Below, piece after piece: positions 1-5,701 of a stretch of DNA of 6,091 nt (position 1 is the first letter of the stretch; each line of letters opens with the position of its first letter). The stretch lies in assembly GCA_025354065.1 (NCBI GenBank), contig JANXNM010000227.1, positions 1 to 6,091 on the forward strand. The letters run 5' to 3'. The notes below the pieces were generated by a model, which did no database searches, was not told the origin of the DNA, and was given only the letters and a program-made list of their open reading frames with translations. Source of the DNA: Synechococcales cyanobacterium 340R_concoct_173_sub. Lineage in GTDB: Bacteria; Cyanobacteriota; Cyanobacteriia; Leptolyngbyales; Leptolyngbyaceae. A program made the position numbers and the translations under genes.

Positions 1-1305
1 TTGGTCTGGTCTATTCTTCTAGGTCTCTACTTGTTCACCTTGATTTTGGTCTTTTGTCCAATCCCGCTGATCCCTCCATCTGACTTTGGACCCGTAATTT
101 TGGTCTTTTCGATCGCTTTTTTATTGATGGAGATGCGATCGCCCAGTCGAGTCAGCAGTGATTTTCTAACCGCAAATCTAGTAATTTTTACAGGGGTGGC
201 CTGGGTTTATCATGCTCGACTCGCAAATTCAAAACCAGAACCATCCGCTTTAACAGAGTTTTATCTATTTCAGGCGATCGGGGGTGCATTGGGAGCGTTA
301 TTCAATGCGATCGTTGCACCCTTAATTTTTACCCGATTGATTGAATATCAAGTTGTTCTGGCATTGGCCTTACCGCTTCTGCTTACGGCTGCTGAAGGTT
401 GGAAACAGTTGAAACGATCGCCCATTACCTATCTTAACCGTCGTCGTTGGATGGCACCGATCGGGAGTTTAGTCATTATTACGTTTTTAATTCAATCTCC
501 CTCGGCTTGGGGGATGAAAGTAGAACGATCGGTCCGGAGCTTCTATGGTGCCTATCAAATTGGTACAACCGAAATTTCGCGAATATTGCTCCATGGGGTA
601 ACAGTTCACGGACAACAGTATCTATCATCCGGTGCTGAACGTATCCCTGGGTCTTACTATGCGCCTGGGAGTCCGGTTGCAAATGTCTTTCAACAGATTC
701 CTTCTGATGCCCATGTGGCTGTAATTGGACTAGGCGCTGGAGAAATTGCGACGTACAGCAAACCGCAACAAGATTGGACGTTTTACGAAATCGATCCGCT
801 TATGGTGAATATTGCACAAACCAATTTTAAGTATCTGGCTCAAATACCAAAACCGCCTGCGATCGTCGTTGGTGATGGGCGTTTAAAAGTTGCAGAATCC
901 CAGGAGGTCTACGATACATTGATTTTGGATGCGTTTTCATCGGATGCGATCCCGCTTCATTTATTGACGTTGGATGCTTTGGAGAAGGTATTTTTACCCC
1001 ATTTATCGCAGCGAGGGACGATCGCCTACCACATCACCAATCAATACATTGATTTAGAAGGACCACTGGAACGACTCGCGAATGCAACCGGATTGGAAGG
1101 ATTGGTGAAGCACGATCGGCCTAACAGTTCGGGGCATCTAAGCGATGGTAGTCCAAGTGATTGGGTGGTGTTGACCCGTAATCCATCCATGACTCAGGCT
1201 TTGAAAGCAGATGGATGGCAGAATATGAAACAAGGGACGAGCGTTTGGACGGATGATTTTACCAATCTCTACAGTGCATTGAAACGAAAATCGAAATCGG
1301 ATTAG
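1..1305 (+). CDS. Membrane-anchored spermidine-synthase-like protein, C-terminal part (5' end cut by window)
   Basis: The frame is open at the left edge and ends at TAG 1303-1305. The first codon is TTG, but relatives of this type carry more membrane segments, so the start probably lies outside the window. Residues about 1-130 are hydrophobic with roughly four membrane spans, and include a GGALGALFNAIVAPLIF segment typical of the membrane part of fused spermidine-synthase-like proteins. Another hydrophobic stretch lies near 151-164. From about 180 there is a SAM/decarboxylated-SAM-binding Rossmann domain: VIGLGAGEIATY (241-252, glycine-rich loop), FYEIDP (261-266, acidic residue E263), GDGR (291-294) and LDAFSSDAIPLHLLT (309-323, D310). 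Family knowledge suggests aminopropyl or methyl transfer at the membrane, but the substrate of such fused proteins is generally unknown. Its stop overlaps the stop of the convergent relaxase gene by 4 bp. It may be plasmid cargo or the flanking gene of an integrated element. Confidence 0.85.
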   Translation: MVWSILLGLYLFTLILVFCPIPLIPPSDFGPVILVFSIAFLLMEMRSPSRVSSDFLTANLVIFTGVAWVYHARLANSKPEPSALTEFYLFQAIGGALGALFNAIVAPLIFTRLIEYQVVLALALPLLLTAAEGWKQLKRSPITYLNRRRWMAPIGSLVIITFLIQSPSAWGMKVERSVRSFYGAYQIGTTEISRILLHGVTVHGQQYLSSGAERIPGSYYAPGSPVANVFQQIPSDAHVAVIGLGAGEIATYSKPQQDWTFYEIDPLMVNIAQTNFKYLAQIPKPPAIVVGDGRLKVAESQEVYDTLILDAFSSDAIPLHLLTLDALEKVFLPHLSQRGTIAYHITNQYIDLEGPLERLANATGLEGLVKHDRPNSSGHLSDGSPSDWVVLTRNPSMTQALKADGWQNMKQGTSVWTDDFTNLYSALKRKSKSD

Positions 1306-2810
1306 GTCCGAGCGAATTGCTGCAAATTCTGGTTATTACTAGGAGTAGAAATTTGAGGTTTGACCCAGAGTGTTCTCTGCTTTGGGGCTGAGTCTAAATT
1401 TGGCTCATCATCACCGTAGTCGATCCAAACCTTATTGGTATTGGGTCGATTTTTTGTATTCATTTGAAGAATCCGATCGGCCTGCTCCAGAATTGTTTGT
1501 GCCTGAGGAATGGTAGCGTTATCGGTTGCTCCAATCCCCAGGACGATCGGTCTTTCTTCTTCTACTTTCAAATAGAGTGCAGCCAGAGCCAGTAAGTGAT
1601 TGAGACCCGGCTCAAGATTGGAATAGACTTCTAGTTTTTCTTGCTTCTGCTTTGCTTCTTCACTGAATTGACGTAGAAGCTGAGTGAGACTTTCCAAGAC
1701 TGAATCTTGAAGTGCGTCATCGATCGCCCGACTGACAACGCGCACTTCCATGATCGGTGATCGTTGTTGGGCATCATCCAACGACACGCCCAGCTTATCC
1801 TGTAGCCCTTGAAGAGTATAAGCTGAACCCAAATCAGAGCCATGAAAGCAAATTTCTCTGGTGCAATACTGAATGGCCTTCGGTCGTTTTCCAAAGCGCC
1901 CCACTTTCGCAAATTGGACGTGTAAATCAATTCCTTCCTCGGCTAACCGATCGCGCAATTGAGACAAGCTAGGCTGGTCAAACGCTGCACCTTGGATAGC
2001 TGCGATCGTCCCTTGTCTTACATTCTTGACTTGTTGTTCCGAATGCCAAGGCTCTAAACTTCCACCTTGCGTTTCCAATTGAGTCAACAATCCACCGACC
2101 TGGTAATTGTGGCCCAATGCAGTGCCTGACATCGTAACGCCATCGAACTCATAAGCGATGCCCTGAAAGCCTCCCTTACGTCCATAGAAGCCGTAGGATT
2201 TGATTTTCTGACTCTGTAGGCGCTCGACCAAATCAGCCAGACTGAGGCTCACTGGGACTACATCTGCGATCGTCTCCTGTAAAATCCGTTGAACAGACGG
2301 TTTCCCGGTCTCAGCTTCCTTGTTGAGTTGCCGAAGACTTAATGCTTTTCGACCAGATTCCCAGCTAGAAGTCACAGGTTGTAGGTGGTAAGCGTCCTCG
2401 ATCGCCCGGATGACGATTTGACACCGGAAGTGATCGAAGGACTCAGAAACAGTTTTGCCATCCATTCCAACTCGATTGGCGACGATATGGACATGTTGAT
2501 GATGGTCGGTGTCCGTATGTTTTACCAAAATATATTGACTATATTTAAAGCCCATCGCCTCCAGATAATCCTTTGTAATTTTGCGCCAGGTCCAATCCTC
2601 AAGTGATTCACCCGGTGGCAAAGACAATGCACAGTGATAAACCAACCGAGTGAGATGCGATCGGTCGTGAATCGGTTGAAGAAATTCATGACTCAATGCA
2701 AGGGGATCCCGGCCACGAACATTTCCACCAATTTTAATCGCTCCGGTCTTACCCAAGACATAAGCGAGACAGCCATGGAAGTCTCGGCCTTTTACTTGTT
2801 TTGCCAACAT
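1302..2810 (-). CDS. MOBP-type relaxase / mobilisation nuclease (MobA-like)
   Basis: A relaxase nicks one strand at oriT, stays covalently bound to the 5' end and pilots it into the recipient. With the ATG at 2810 the protein has 502 residues. The N-terminus MLAKQVKGRDF followed by Tyr17 matches the place of the catalytic tyrosine in RP4 TraI-type enzymes. Motif II is around HCALSLPPGES (59-69). The metal-binding motif HTDTDHHQHVHIVANR spans 98-113, with H104, H106 and H108 as the HxHxH triad. These support the Relaxase family (PF03432, MOBP). Residues about 188-246 and 280-340 look like two copies of one C-terminal subdomain. The tail is hydrophilic. A GTG at 2819 is an alternative start, overlapping the MobC stop as GTGA. 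ATG 2810 is preferred because GGAG (2822-2819) lies 8 nt upstream and because relatives begin with M[IL]AKQVKG. Translation is probably coupled to the preceding mobC-like gene. Confidence 0.93.
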   Translation of the reverse strand: MLAKQVKGRDFHGCLAYVLGKTGAIKIGGNVRGRDPLALSHEFLQPIHDRSHLTRLVYHCALSLPPGESLEDWTWRKITKDYLEAMGFKYSQYILVKHTDTDHHQHVHIVANRVGMDGKTVSESFDHFRCQIVIRAIEDAYHLQPVTSSWESGRKALSLRQLNKEAETGKPSVQRILQETIADVVPVSLSLADLVERLQSQKIKSYGFYGRKGGFQGIAYEFDGVTMSGTALGHNYQVGGLLTQLETQGGSLEPWHSEQQVKNVRQGTIAAIQGAAFDQPSLSQLRDRLAEEGIDLHVQFAKVGRFGKRPKAIQYCTREICFHGSDLGSAYTLQGLQDKLGVSLDDAQQRSPIMEVRVVSRAIDDALQDSVLESLTQLLRQFSEEAKQKQEKLEVYSNLEPGLNHLLALAALYLKVEEERPIVLGIGATDNATIPQAQTILEQADRILQMNTKNRPNTNKVWIDYGDDEPNLDSAPKQRTLWVKPQISTPSNNQNLQQFART

Positions 2811-2815
2811 TGGAA

Positions 2816-3112
2816 TCACTCCATTAATTGATGTGTGATCGCAGTGACTTCTTCAACAATGGCCCAGAGTTCAGTCAACTGGTGGGCGATCGCCAGATTA
2901 TTCGGAGGTTGTTGCTCACAAATGCTCTCTAACAGACAACTTGCCTCGCCTATTTTTAGAGAAAGAGTCGCATGAGTTGCGCGATAGCTGGTTCTAGAGA
3001 GTGCGGTAATTCTTAGATAATTTGAAAGACTGAGATGGGCTGCTGTTGCAAAATGCAGAAGCAGTTCCCGTTCATCAGGTGTAACCCGAACGGAGAGATT
3101 TAAATTTTTCAT
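2816..3112 (-). CDS. MobC-like ribbon-helix-helix relaxosome accessory protein
   Basis: A 98-residue protein encoded directly upstream of the relaxase in the same operon. Residues about 3-38 (LNLSVRVTPDERELLLHFAT then LSLSNYLRITAL) have the beta strand plus two helices expected of a ribbon-helix-helix DNA-binding domain, as in MobC/TraJ/NikA-type accessory proteins. The rest is helical (LESICEQQ... then AIAHQLTELWAIVEEV) and may support dimerisation. Family members bind near oriT, help the relaxase open the nick site and often repress their own operon. ATG 3112 was chosen as start. A TTG at 3133 would add seven residues, but neither start has a clear Shine-Dalgarno sequence. Its TGA (2818-2816) overlaps the alternative GTG start of the relaxase, which suggests coupled translation. 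The identity rests on fold pattern and position rather than on recognisable sequence identity, so the role is a strong inference. Confidence 0.8.
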   Translation of the reverse strand: MKNLNLSVRVTPDERELLLHFATAAHLSLSNYLRITALSRTSYRATHATLSLKIGEASCLLESICEQQPPNNLAIAHQLTELWAIVEEVTAITHQLME

Positions 3113-3150
3113 TTGCTGAATTGAAGGGCGCAAAGAGATTGATGATGTTT

Positions 3151-3179
3151 ATGGTAAACAACAGACTCAAAAATAACAA
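3151..3179 (-). promoter_or_regulatory. Possible promoter of the mobC-relaxase operon
   Basis: Read on the minus strand, TTGTTA (3179-3174) and TACCAT (3156-3151) are separated by 17 bp, each matching 4 of 6 sigma-70 consensus positions. The -10 lies inside the small inverted repeat 3146-3160, so a bound MobC or relaxase could repress it. The boxes are weak and the call is tentative. Confidence 0.3.
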
Positions 3180-3228
3180 CAGGACCGTCAAAAGAGCATA
3201 ATTTGTTCTACAACTTGCATAGCTTGCT

Positions 3229-3244
3229 ACCGAAAACGATCGGT
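3229..3244. repeat. Small inverted repeat ACCGA-N6-TCGGT
   Basis: Arms ACCGA (3229-3233) and TCGGT (3240-3244) are perfectly complementary around a 6-nt loop, with CGATCG covering part of the loop and the right arm. It sits between the candidate nick motifs and the start of the phased array, so it could be a protein site or hairpin of the oriT. It is short enough to arise by chance. Confidence 0.3.
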
Positions 3245-3296
3245 CTCAAACGCACCAAACTCGTAAATGGGTTACAACGATCGCACAATGTAAAAC

Positions 3297-3313
3297 CATT
3301 GGGAATTCCAATG
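3297..3313. repeat. Inverted repeat CATTGG-N5-CCAATG in the array
   Basis: Perfect 6-bp arms at 3297-3302 and 3308-3313 flank GAATT, with the palindrome GGAATTCC (3302-3309) across the centre. The left arm falls on the degenerate CAT unit of the array and places a CAA on the minus strand facing the plus-strand CAA at 3309. It could be a hairpin or a dimer site; its role is unknown. Confidence 0.55.
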
Positions 3314-3442
3314 CTTACACAATAGGGAATGCAAGGGCAAATCAACGATCGCACAACGCACAAGCAAGGGTACTTACAACGATCGTCCAAGGATTTTACA
3401 AAAGGAAATACAAGGTTAATCCCAACGATCGTGCAACTCATA

Positions 3443-3513
3443 TACAAAAGCAAATCAACGATCGCCCACCAGAGATTACAGCGCCTGTACAAAAGCAAAT
3501 CAACGATCGCCCA
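3443..3513 (+). repeat. Duplicated 26-bp segment (45 bp apart)
   Basis: The 26 bases at 3443-3468 and at 3488-3513 are identical, beginning TACAAAAGCAAAT and ending CGATCGCCCA. The 45-bp offset equals four array steps, so the duplication keeps the 11-12 bp phase. It suggests recent expansion of the array by duplicating a block of four units. Confidence 0.9.
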
Positions 3514-3678
3514 AGATAGAGTGCAACACTAAGGCAACGGTATTCCCAGAATAGTGCAACGATCGCACAAGGCTACATCCAAGGAGAGTGCAATGTTGAT
3601 TACAAGCTTTTATCAGCGGGAATTACAATTGAGTTGCAATGGAAAAGCAAAAGGATTTCTATGAACTTATAGTGCTGT

Positions 3679-3707
3679 TTGAAATTCTTAATTTGAAGTG
3701 CTAGCAT
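3679..3707 (+). promoter_or_regulatory. Probable promoter of the HTH-ATPase-membrane protein operon
   Basis: TTGAAA (3679-3684) and TAGCAT (3702-3707) are separated by 17 bp, matching 4 of 6 positions in each box. Transcription would begin near 3714 and leave about a 20-nt leader before ATG 3736. AGTGC occurs three times around it (3671, 3697, 3709), the last two overlapping or adjoining the -10, and could form an operator. The phased array stops about 30 bp upstream, so a protein coating the array could control this promoter. Confidence 0.5.
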
Positions 3708-3735
3708 CAGTGCAGACCAAATAAAATTACCCCCA

Positions 3736-4251
3736 ATGTTTGTTGTGACCAAAGCAATTCGCACCGTGCCGAAGAGCTATCCTGTCACAGTGAAGCCCAA
3801 TCAATTGGAGCAAGCTGAAGCCCGACTCCATTCCATGCCGTCAAAGCGGGGTGAGAATGAAATCTATCGGGTACGGGAATTAGTCGTTCGGTTTTTTCCA
3901 GGCATCACATCAATGCGGAACAACTGTTATTCGTGGGAAGAAATCACTCAATGGTTTATCCAGGAATTCCCTGATGCACCCATTTCTCCTCGAACACTTC
4001 AAGAATATTGGCGTAGCGTGAAGGCTCAGAAGGATACGGATAAAAAGTCTCCTCGCCGATCGTCCACGCCCAAAAAGTCTTCACCTAAAGTCATTTCAAC
4101 CCCTATCTCGCCTCCCAAATCAGAAAAGCTTGATGTAGTCGCCATTCCTGAACCTCAGCCCCTAGACCCGATCGTTGAACCCCAGGCGAAATCTGTACCG
4201 GATGGGTATTGGAGTCAAGAAGAAATAGAAGGTTATTTCAACCATTATTAA
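3736..4251 (+). CDS. Small HTH protein with basic proline-rich tail, StbA-like by position
   Basis: A 171-residue protein not recognised by sequence. Residues about 65-98 (YSWEEITQWFIQEF, then ISPRTLQEYWRSVKAQ) read as a helix-turn-helix: a helix that starts at W67, a turn, then a recognition-like helix beginning at the ISPRTL segment. Residues 99-130 are rich in Lys, Ser, Pro and Arg, a flexible basic linker that may add non-specific DNA contact. 131-156 is Pro/Glu-rich, and the end (WSQEEIEGYFNHY) is a short helix that could bind a partner such as the ATPase. It is the first gene of the operon, directly downstream of the phased array and 14 bp before the ATPase gene, so it is the best candidate for the protein that binds the array and regulates the operon. 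No Shine-Dalgarno sequence precedes ATG 3736. Function is inferred from context by analogy to StbA of R388. Confidence 0.65.
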   Translation: MFVVTKAIRTVPKSYPVTVKPNQLEQAEARLHSMPSKRGENEIYRVRELVVRFFPGITSMRNNCYSWEEITQWFIQEFPDAPISPRTLQEYWRSVKAQKDTDKKSPRRSSTPKKSSPKVISTPISPPKSEKLDVVAIPEPQPLDPIVEPQAKSVPDGYWSQEEIEGYFNHY

Positions 4252-4265
4252 AGTGAGAATTACTC

Positions 4266-5000
4266 ATGGCAACAATCCATTTGATTGATGCAGAGAAAGG
4301 CGGTGTCGGTAAATCCGTCGTCGCTCGTACTCTCTATCAACTTTTCCTCGATCGCAACATTGAAGTCGTCCCCATGGAAGCCGATCGCAGTAACCCGACT
4401 TTTTCCAATATCTATGGAAAACGGGTCAAGAAAGCAATCTTCTCGGAAGATCGTCAGTTCGATGACTCCCCTGACATCATCTTTGATACCGCCTTAGAAA
4501 CTCCGGTCATTCTAGACTTCCCTGCCCAAGTCCACCGATCGTTCTCCAAATGGATCACCTCAAAAGGGTTACTCGAATTAGGGGCATCTCATGATGTGAA
4601 ATTTGTGAAATGGTTTGTCTGTGATGGGGGCAATGATTCGGTTAATCTATTCCTTAAATCTGTCCAACATTACAAAGGAGAATTGCCTCATATTTTAGTG
4701 AAGAACTTAGGACGCACGGATAATTGGTCGATTCTAAAAGCGAATACTGGGGTGCAAGATGCGATTAAAGACTATGGAATCCCAACGATCGAGTTTCCCC
4801 GCTTGAGTGAATTTCGCATGAATACGATCGATGCCCGTAAACTCACCTTTGAGGCGGCTAGAGAAGATTCTGAAATAGGTTTAATTGGTCGTAGTCAGAT
4901 TATTATTTTCCTACGATCGGCCTATGAAGCGTTCGATGCATCCGGTTGGACTCCCGCTGCACTAGAAAAGCCATCAGAAAAAGAGGCCAAAGTTGCATGA
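4266..5000 (+). CDS. ParA/MinD-superfamily P-loop ATPase (StbB/MobD-like)
   Basis: A 244-residue protein. KGGVGKS (11-17) is a deviant Walker A motif with the signature lysine K11 of ParA/MinD-type ATPases and nucleotide-binding K16. EADRSNPT (38-45) lies where switch I is expected, and VILDFPAQ (81-88) with D84 is the Walker B strand. VKNLGRTDNW (145-154) follows the next core strand, where family members carry the base-contacting Asn. There is no N-terminal HTH, so it is a short ParA-like type that needs a separate DNA-binding partner, plausibly the preceding gene. Such ATPases position plasmid DNA or support its delivery to the transfer machinery; in R388 StbB plays that kind of part next to oriT. 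The gene follows the HTH gene by 14 bp, and its TGA overlaps the next ATG in ATGA (4997-5000), so the three are very likely co-translated. Choice among StbB, MobD or ParA is by context. Confidence 0.85.
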   Translation: MATIHLIDAEKGGVGKSVVARTLYQLFLDRNIEVVPMEADRSNPTFSNIYGKRVKKAIFSEDRQFDDSPDIIFDTALETPVILDFPAQVHRSFSKWITSKGLLELGASHDVKFVKWFVCDGGNDSVNLFLKSVQHYKGELPHILVKNLGRTDNWSILKANTGVQDAIKDYGIPTIEFPRLSEFRMNTIDARKLTFEAAREDSEIGLIGRSQIIIFLRSAYEAFDASGWTPAALEKPSEKEAKVA

Positions 5001-5701
5001 AGAAAAGTTCTGCTATGGTTGCGGCTAATAATCCAGAATCAAAGAAGTCTAGTTTACGGGAGCGCGTTTTACGGTTAATTACAGAAAAAAGAATCACACC
5101 GGATGATCCGACCCATGACGTTTTGTTGGGTGAAGTTGAAATTGTTGAAGAGGTCGAGCGGCTTCTACGCATTGGACCGGAAGTGATGCGTAAAACGATC
5201 GCAAATACTCAAGCAGAGGGAATTGCCAAAATTCACCAATACCTCACGACTCTTCAAGAGAGTGCTGTAAAACAACAGGAACATGCGATCGCTCAATCGG
5301 TCGCTAGACTGCTGCAACATAGCCGATCGCAAGAGGAATTAGTCTCTTGGCAACGGGTCGCTTTACCGACTTGTCTGACGGTGCTGAGTGTGATGACCTG
5401 TAGTATTGGGACGGGCTGGTTTTTGGCAACCCAATTCCAACCGAAACCTTCTCCGATCGCTCCTGGAGCCGCCGTGAAGTTAACAGAGCAACAGGTCCAA
5501 GATTTGAAATTGGCATCCACACCAGAGGGTCGATTTGTGCTGAATATTGCGGCTTATAATCCCGGTAAGATTCAGGATTGCTTGAGTAATCAGGCAGAGG
5601 TCTTGAAGACAACGATTCAGGTTCCGACTTTGGGTAAGGTTGAATATGGTGCCTGTCTGCTATGGGTGGTTCCAACAGAACAGCGAAAGTTTGCGCCTTG
5701 A
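4997..5701 (+). CDS. Coiled-coil protein with one membrane span, third gene of the operon (StbC position)
   Basis: Starting at the ATG of the ATGA overlap gives 234 residues. An upstream in-frame ATG at 4946 lies deep inside the ATPase gene and is less likely. The N-terminal part (1-118) is charged and helical; 45-118 (EVEIVEEVERLL through SVARLLQHSRSQEELV) has heptad-like spacing and probably forms a coiled coil. Residues about 122-146 (ALPTCLTVLSVMTCSIGTGWFLA) form a single membrane span. The remaining 88 residues after PKPSPIAPG look like a small folded domain with cysteines at 195 and 220. I do not recognise the family. In the operon it could tether the DNA-binding protein and ATPase to the membrane or to a coupling protein. 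R388 StbC holds the same operon position, but similarity is not evident by eye, so the function is inferred from order and topology only. Confidence 0.75.
   Translation: MKKSSAMVAANNPESKKSSLRERVLRLITEKRITPDDPTHDVLLGEVEIVEEVERLLRIGPEVMRKTIANTQAEGIAKIHQYLTTLQESAVKQQEHAIAQSVARLLQHSRSQEELVSWQRVALPTCLTVLSVMTCSIGTGWFLATQFQPKPSPIAPGAAVKLTEQQVQDLKLASTPEGRFVLNIAAYNPGKIQDCLSNQAEVLKTTIQVPTLGKVEYGACLLWVVPTEQRKFAP

Larger units (their letters stand above)
3120..3260. other. Candidate oriT region
   Basis: Non-coding DNA directly upstream of the mobC-relaxase operon, the usual place of a plasmid oriT. It holds three small inverted repeats: TGTTTA/TAAACA with a 3-nt loop (3146-3160), TTGT/ACAA (3203-3213) and ACCGA/TCGGT with a 6-nt loop (3229-3244). 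Two nick-like motifs are on the minus strand. TTTGCGCCCTT (3133-3123) resembles the GCG/CCCT nick core of IncQ oriTs. GGTCCTGTT (3186-3178) resembles the TCCTG/Y core of IncP-type oriTs, which would better suit a MOBP relaxase. No long oriT hairpin beside either motif settles the matter. Location supports oriT; the exact nick site is unresolved. Confidence 0.4.
3275..3570 (+). repeat. Seven strong direct repeats CAACGATCGYVCAM inside the array
   Basis: Starts at 3275, 3343, 3377, 3423, 3456, 3501 and 3557, each 14 bp. Versions are CAACGATCGCACAA (3275, 3343, 3557), CAACGATCGTCCAA (3377), CAACGATCGTGCAA (3423), CAACGATCGCCCAC (3456) and CAACGATCGCCCAA (3501). The start-to-start distances are 68, 34, 46, 33, 45 and 56 bp, each close to a whole multiple (6, 3, 4, 3, 4, 5) of 11.3 bp. 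These are therefore the best-conserved units of the same phased array. Each spans two consecutive CAA steps. Confidence 0.85.
3275..3650 (+). repeat. Phased 11-12 bp CAA array (candidate centromere / StbA-type binding array)
   Basis: CAA recurs at 3275, 3286, 3309, 3320, 3332, 3343, 3354, 3365, 3377, 3388, 3399, 3411, 3423, 3434, 3445, 3456, 3490, 3501, 3512, 3524, 3535, 3557, 3568, 3580, 3591, 3603, 3626, 3637 and 3648. The missing steps carry one-base variants: CAT 3297, CAC 3467, CAG 3479, 3547 and 3614. That is 34 in-phase positions in 373 bp, a mean step of 11.3 bp, with nearly every step 11 or 12 (one is 10). The base before CAA is often A or G, giving a loose TRCAA consensus, while the remaining bases vary. 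Seven units extend to CAACGATCG. The array ends just before the promoter of the downstream HTH-ATPase operon. Phased arrays of about 11 bp are known from R1 parC and R388 stbDRs, where a small DNA-binding protein coats the DNA. A partition or segregation site is inferred; iterons of an oriV are the main alternative. Confidence 0.8.

Noticed and set aside
3208..3498. Minus-strand frame across the array
   Set aside because: Cysteine-rich low-complexity translation of repeat DNA, with no supporting start signal.
3329..3532. Open frame inside the array with a repeated YKSKSTIA segment
   Set aside because: The protein repeat is produced by the duplicated 26-bp DNA block. The frame lies inside the non-coding array and has no ribosome binding site or recognisable domain.
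3275..3570. CRISPR-like array of CAACGATCG repeats
   Set aside because: Repeats are only 14 bp and start-to-start distances vary (33-68 bp). The intervening DNA carries the same phased CAA motif rather than unique spacers, and no cas genes are present.
3275..3650. Iteron-type replication origin
   Set aside because: No Rep gene, clear DnaA box cluster or AT-rich unwinding block was seen nearby. The unit step and adjoining ATPase operon fit a partition or StbA-type site better, though an oriV role is not excluded.
4946..4996. Longer N-terminus for the membrane-protein gene
   Set aside because: It would overlap the ATPase gene by 55 bp and add an arginine- and lysine-rich segment that looks like out-of-frame translation; the ATGA overlap start at 4997 is more natural.
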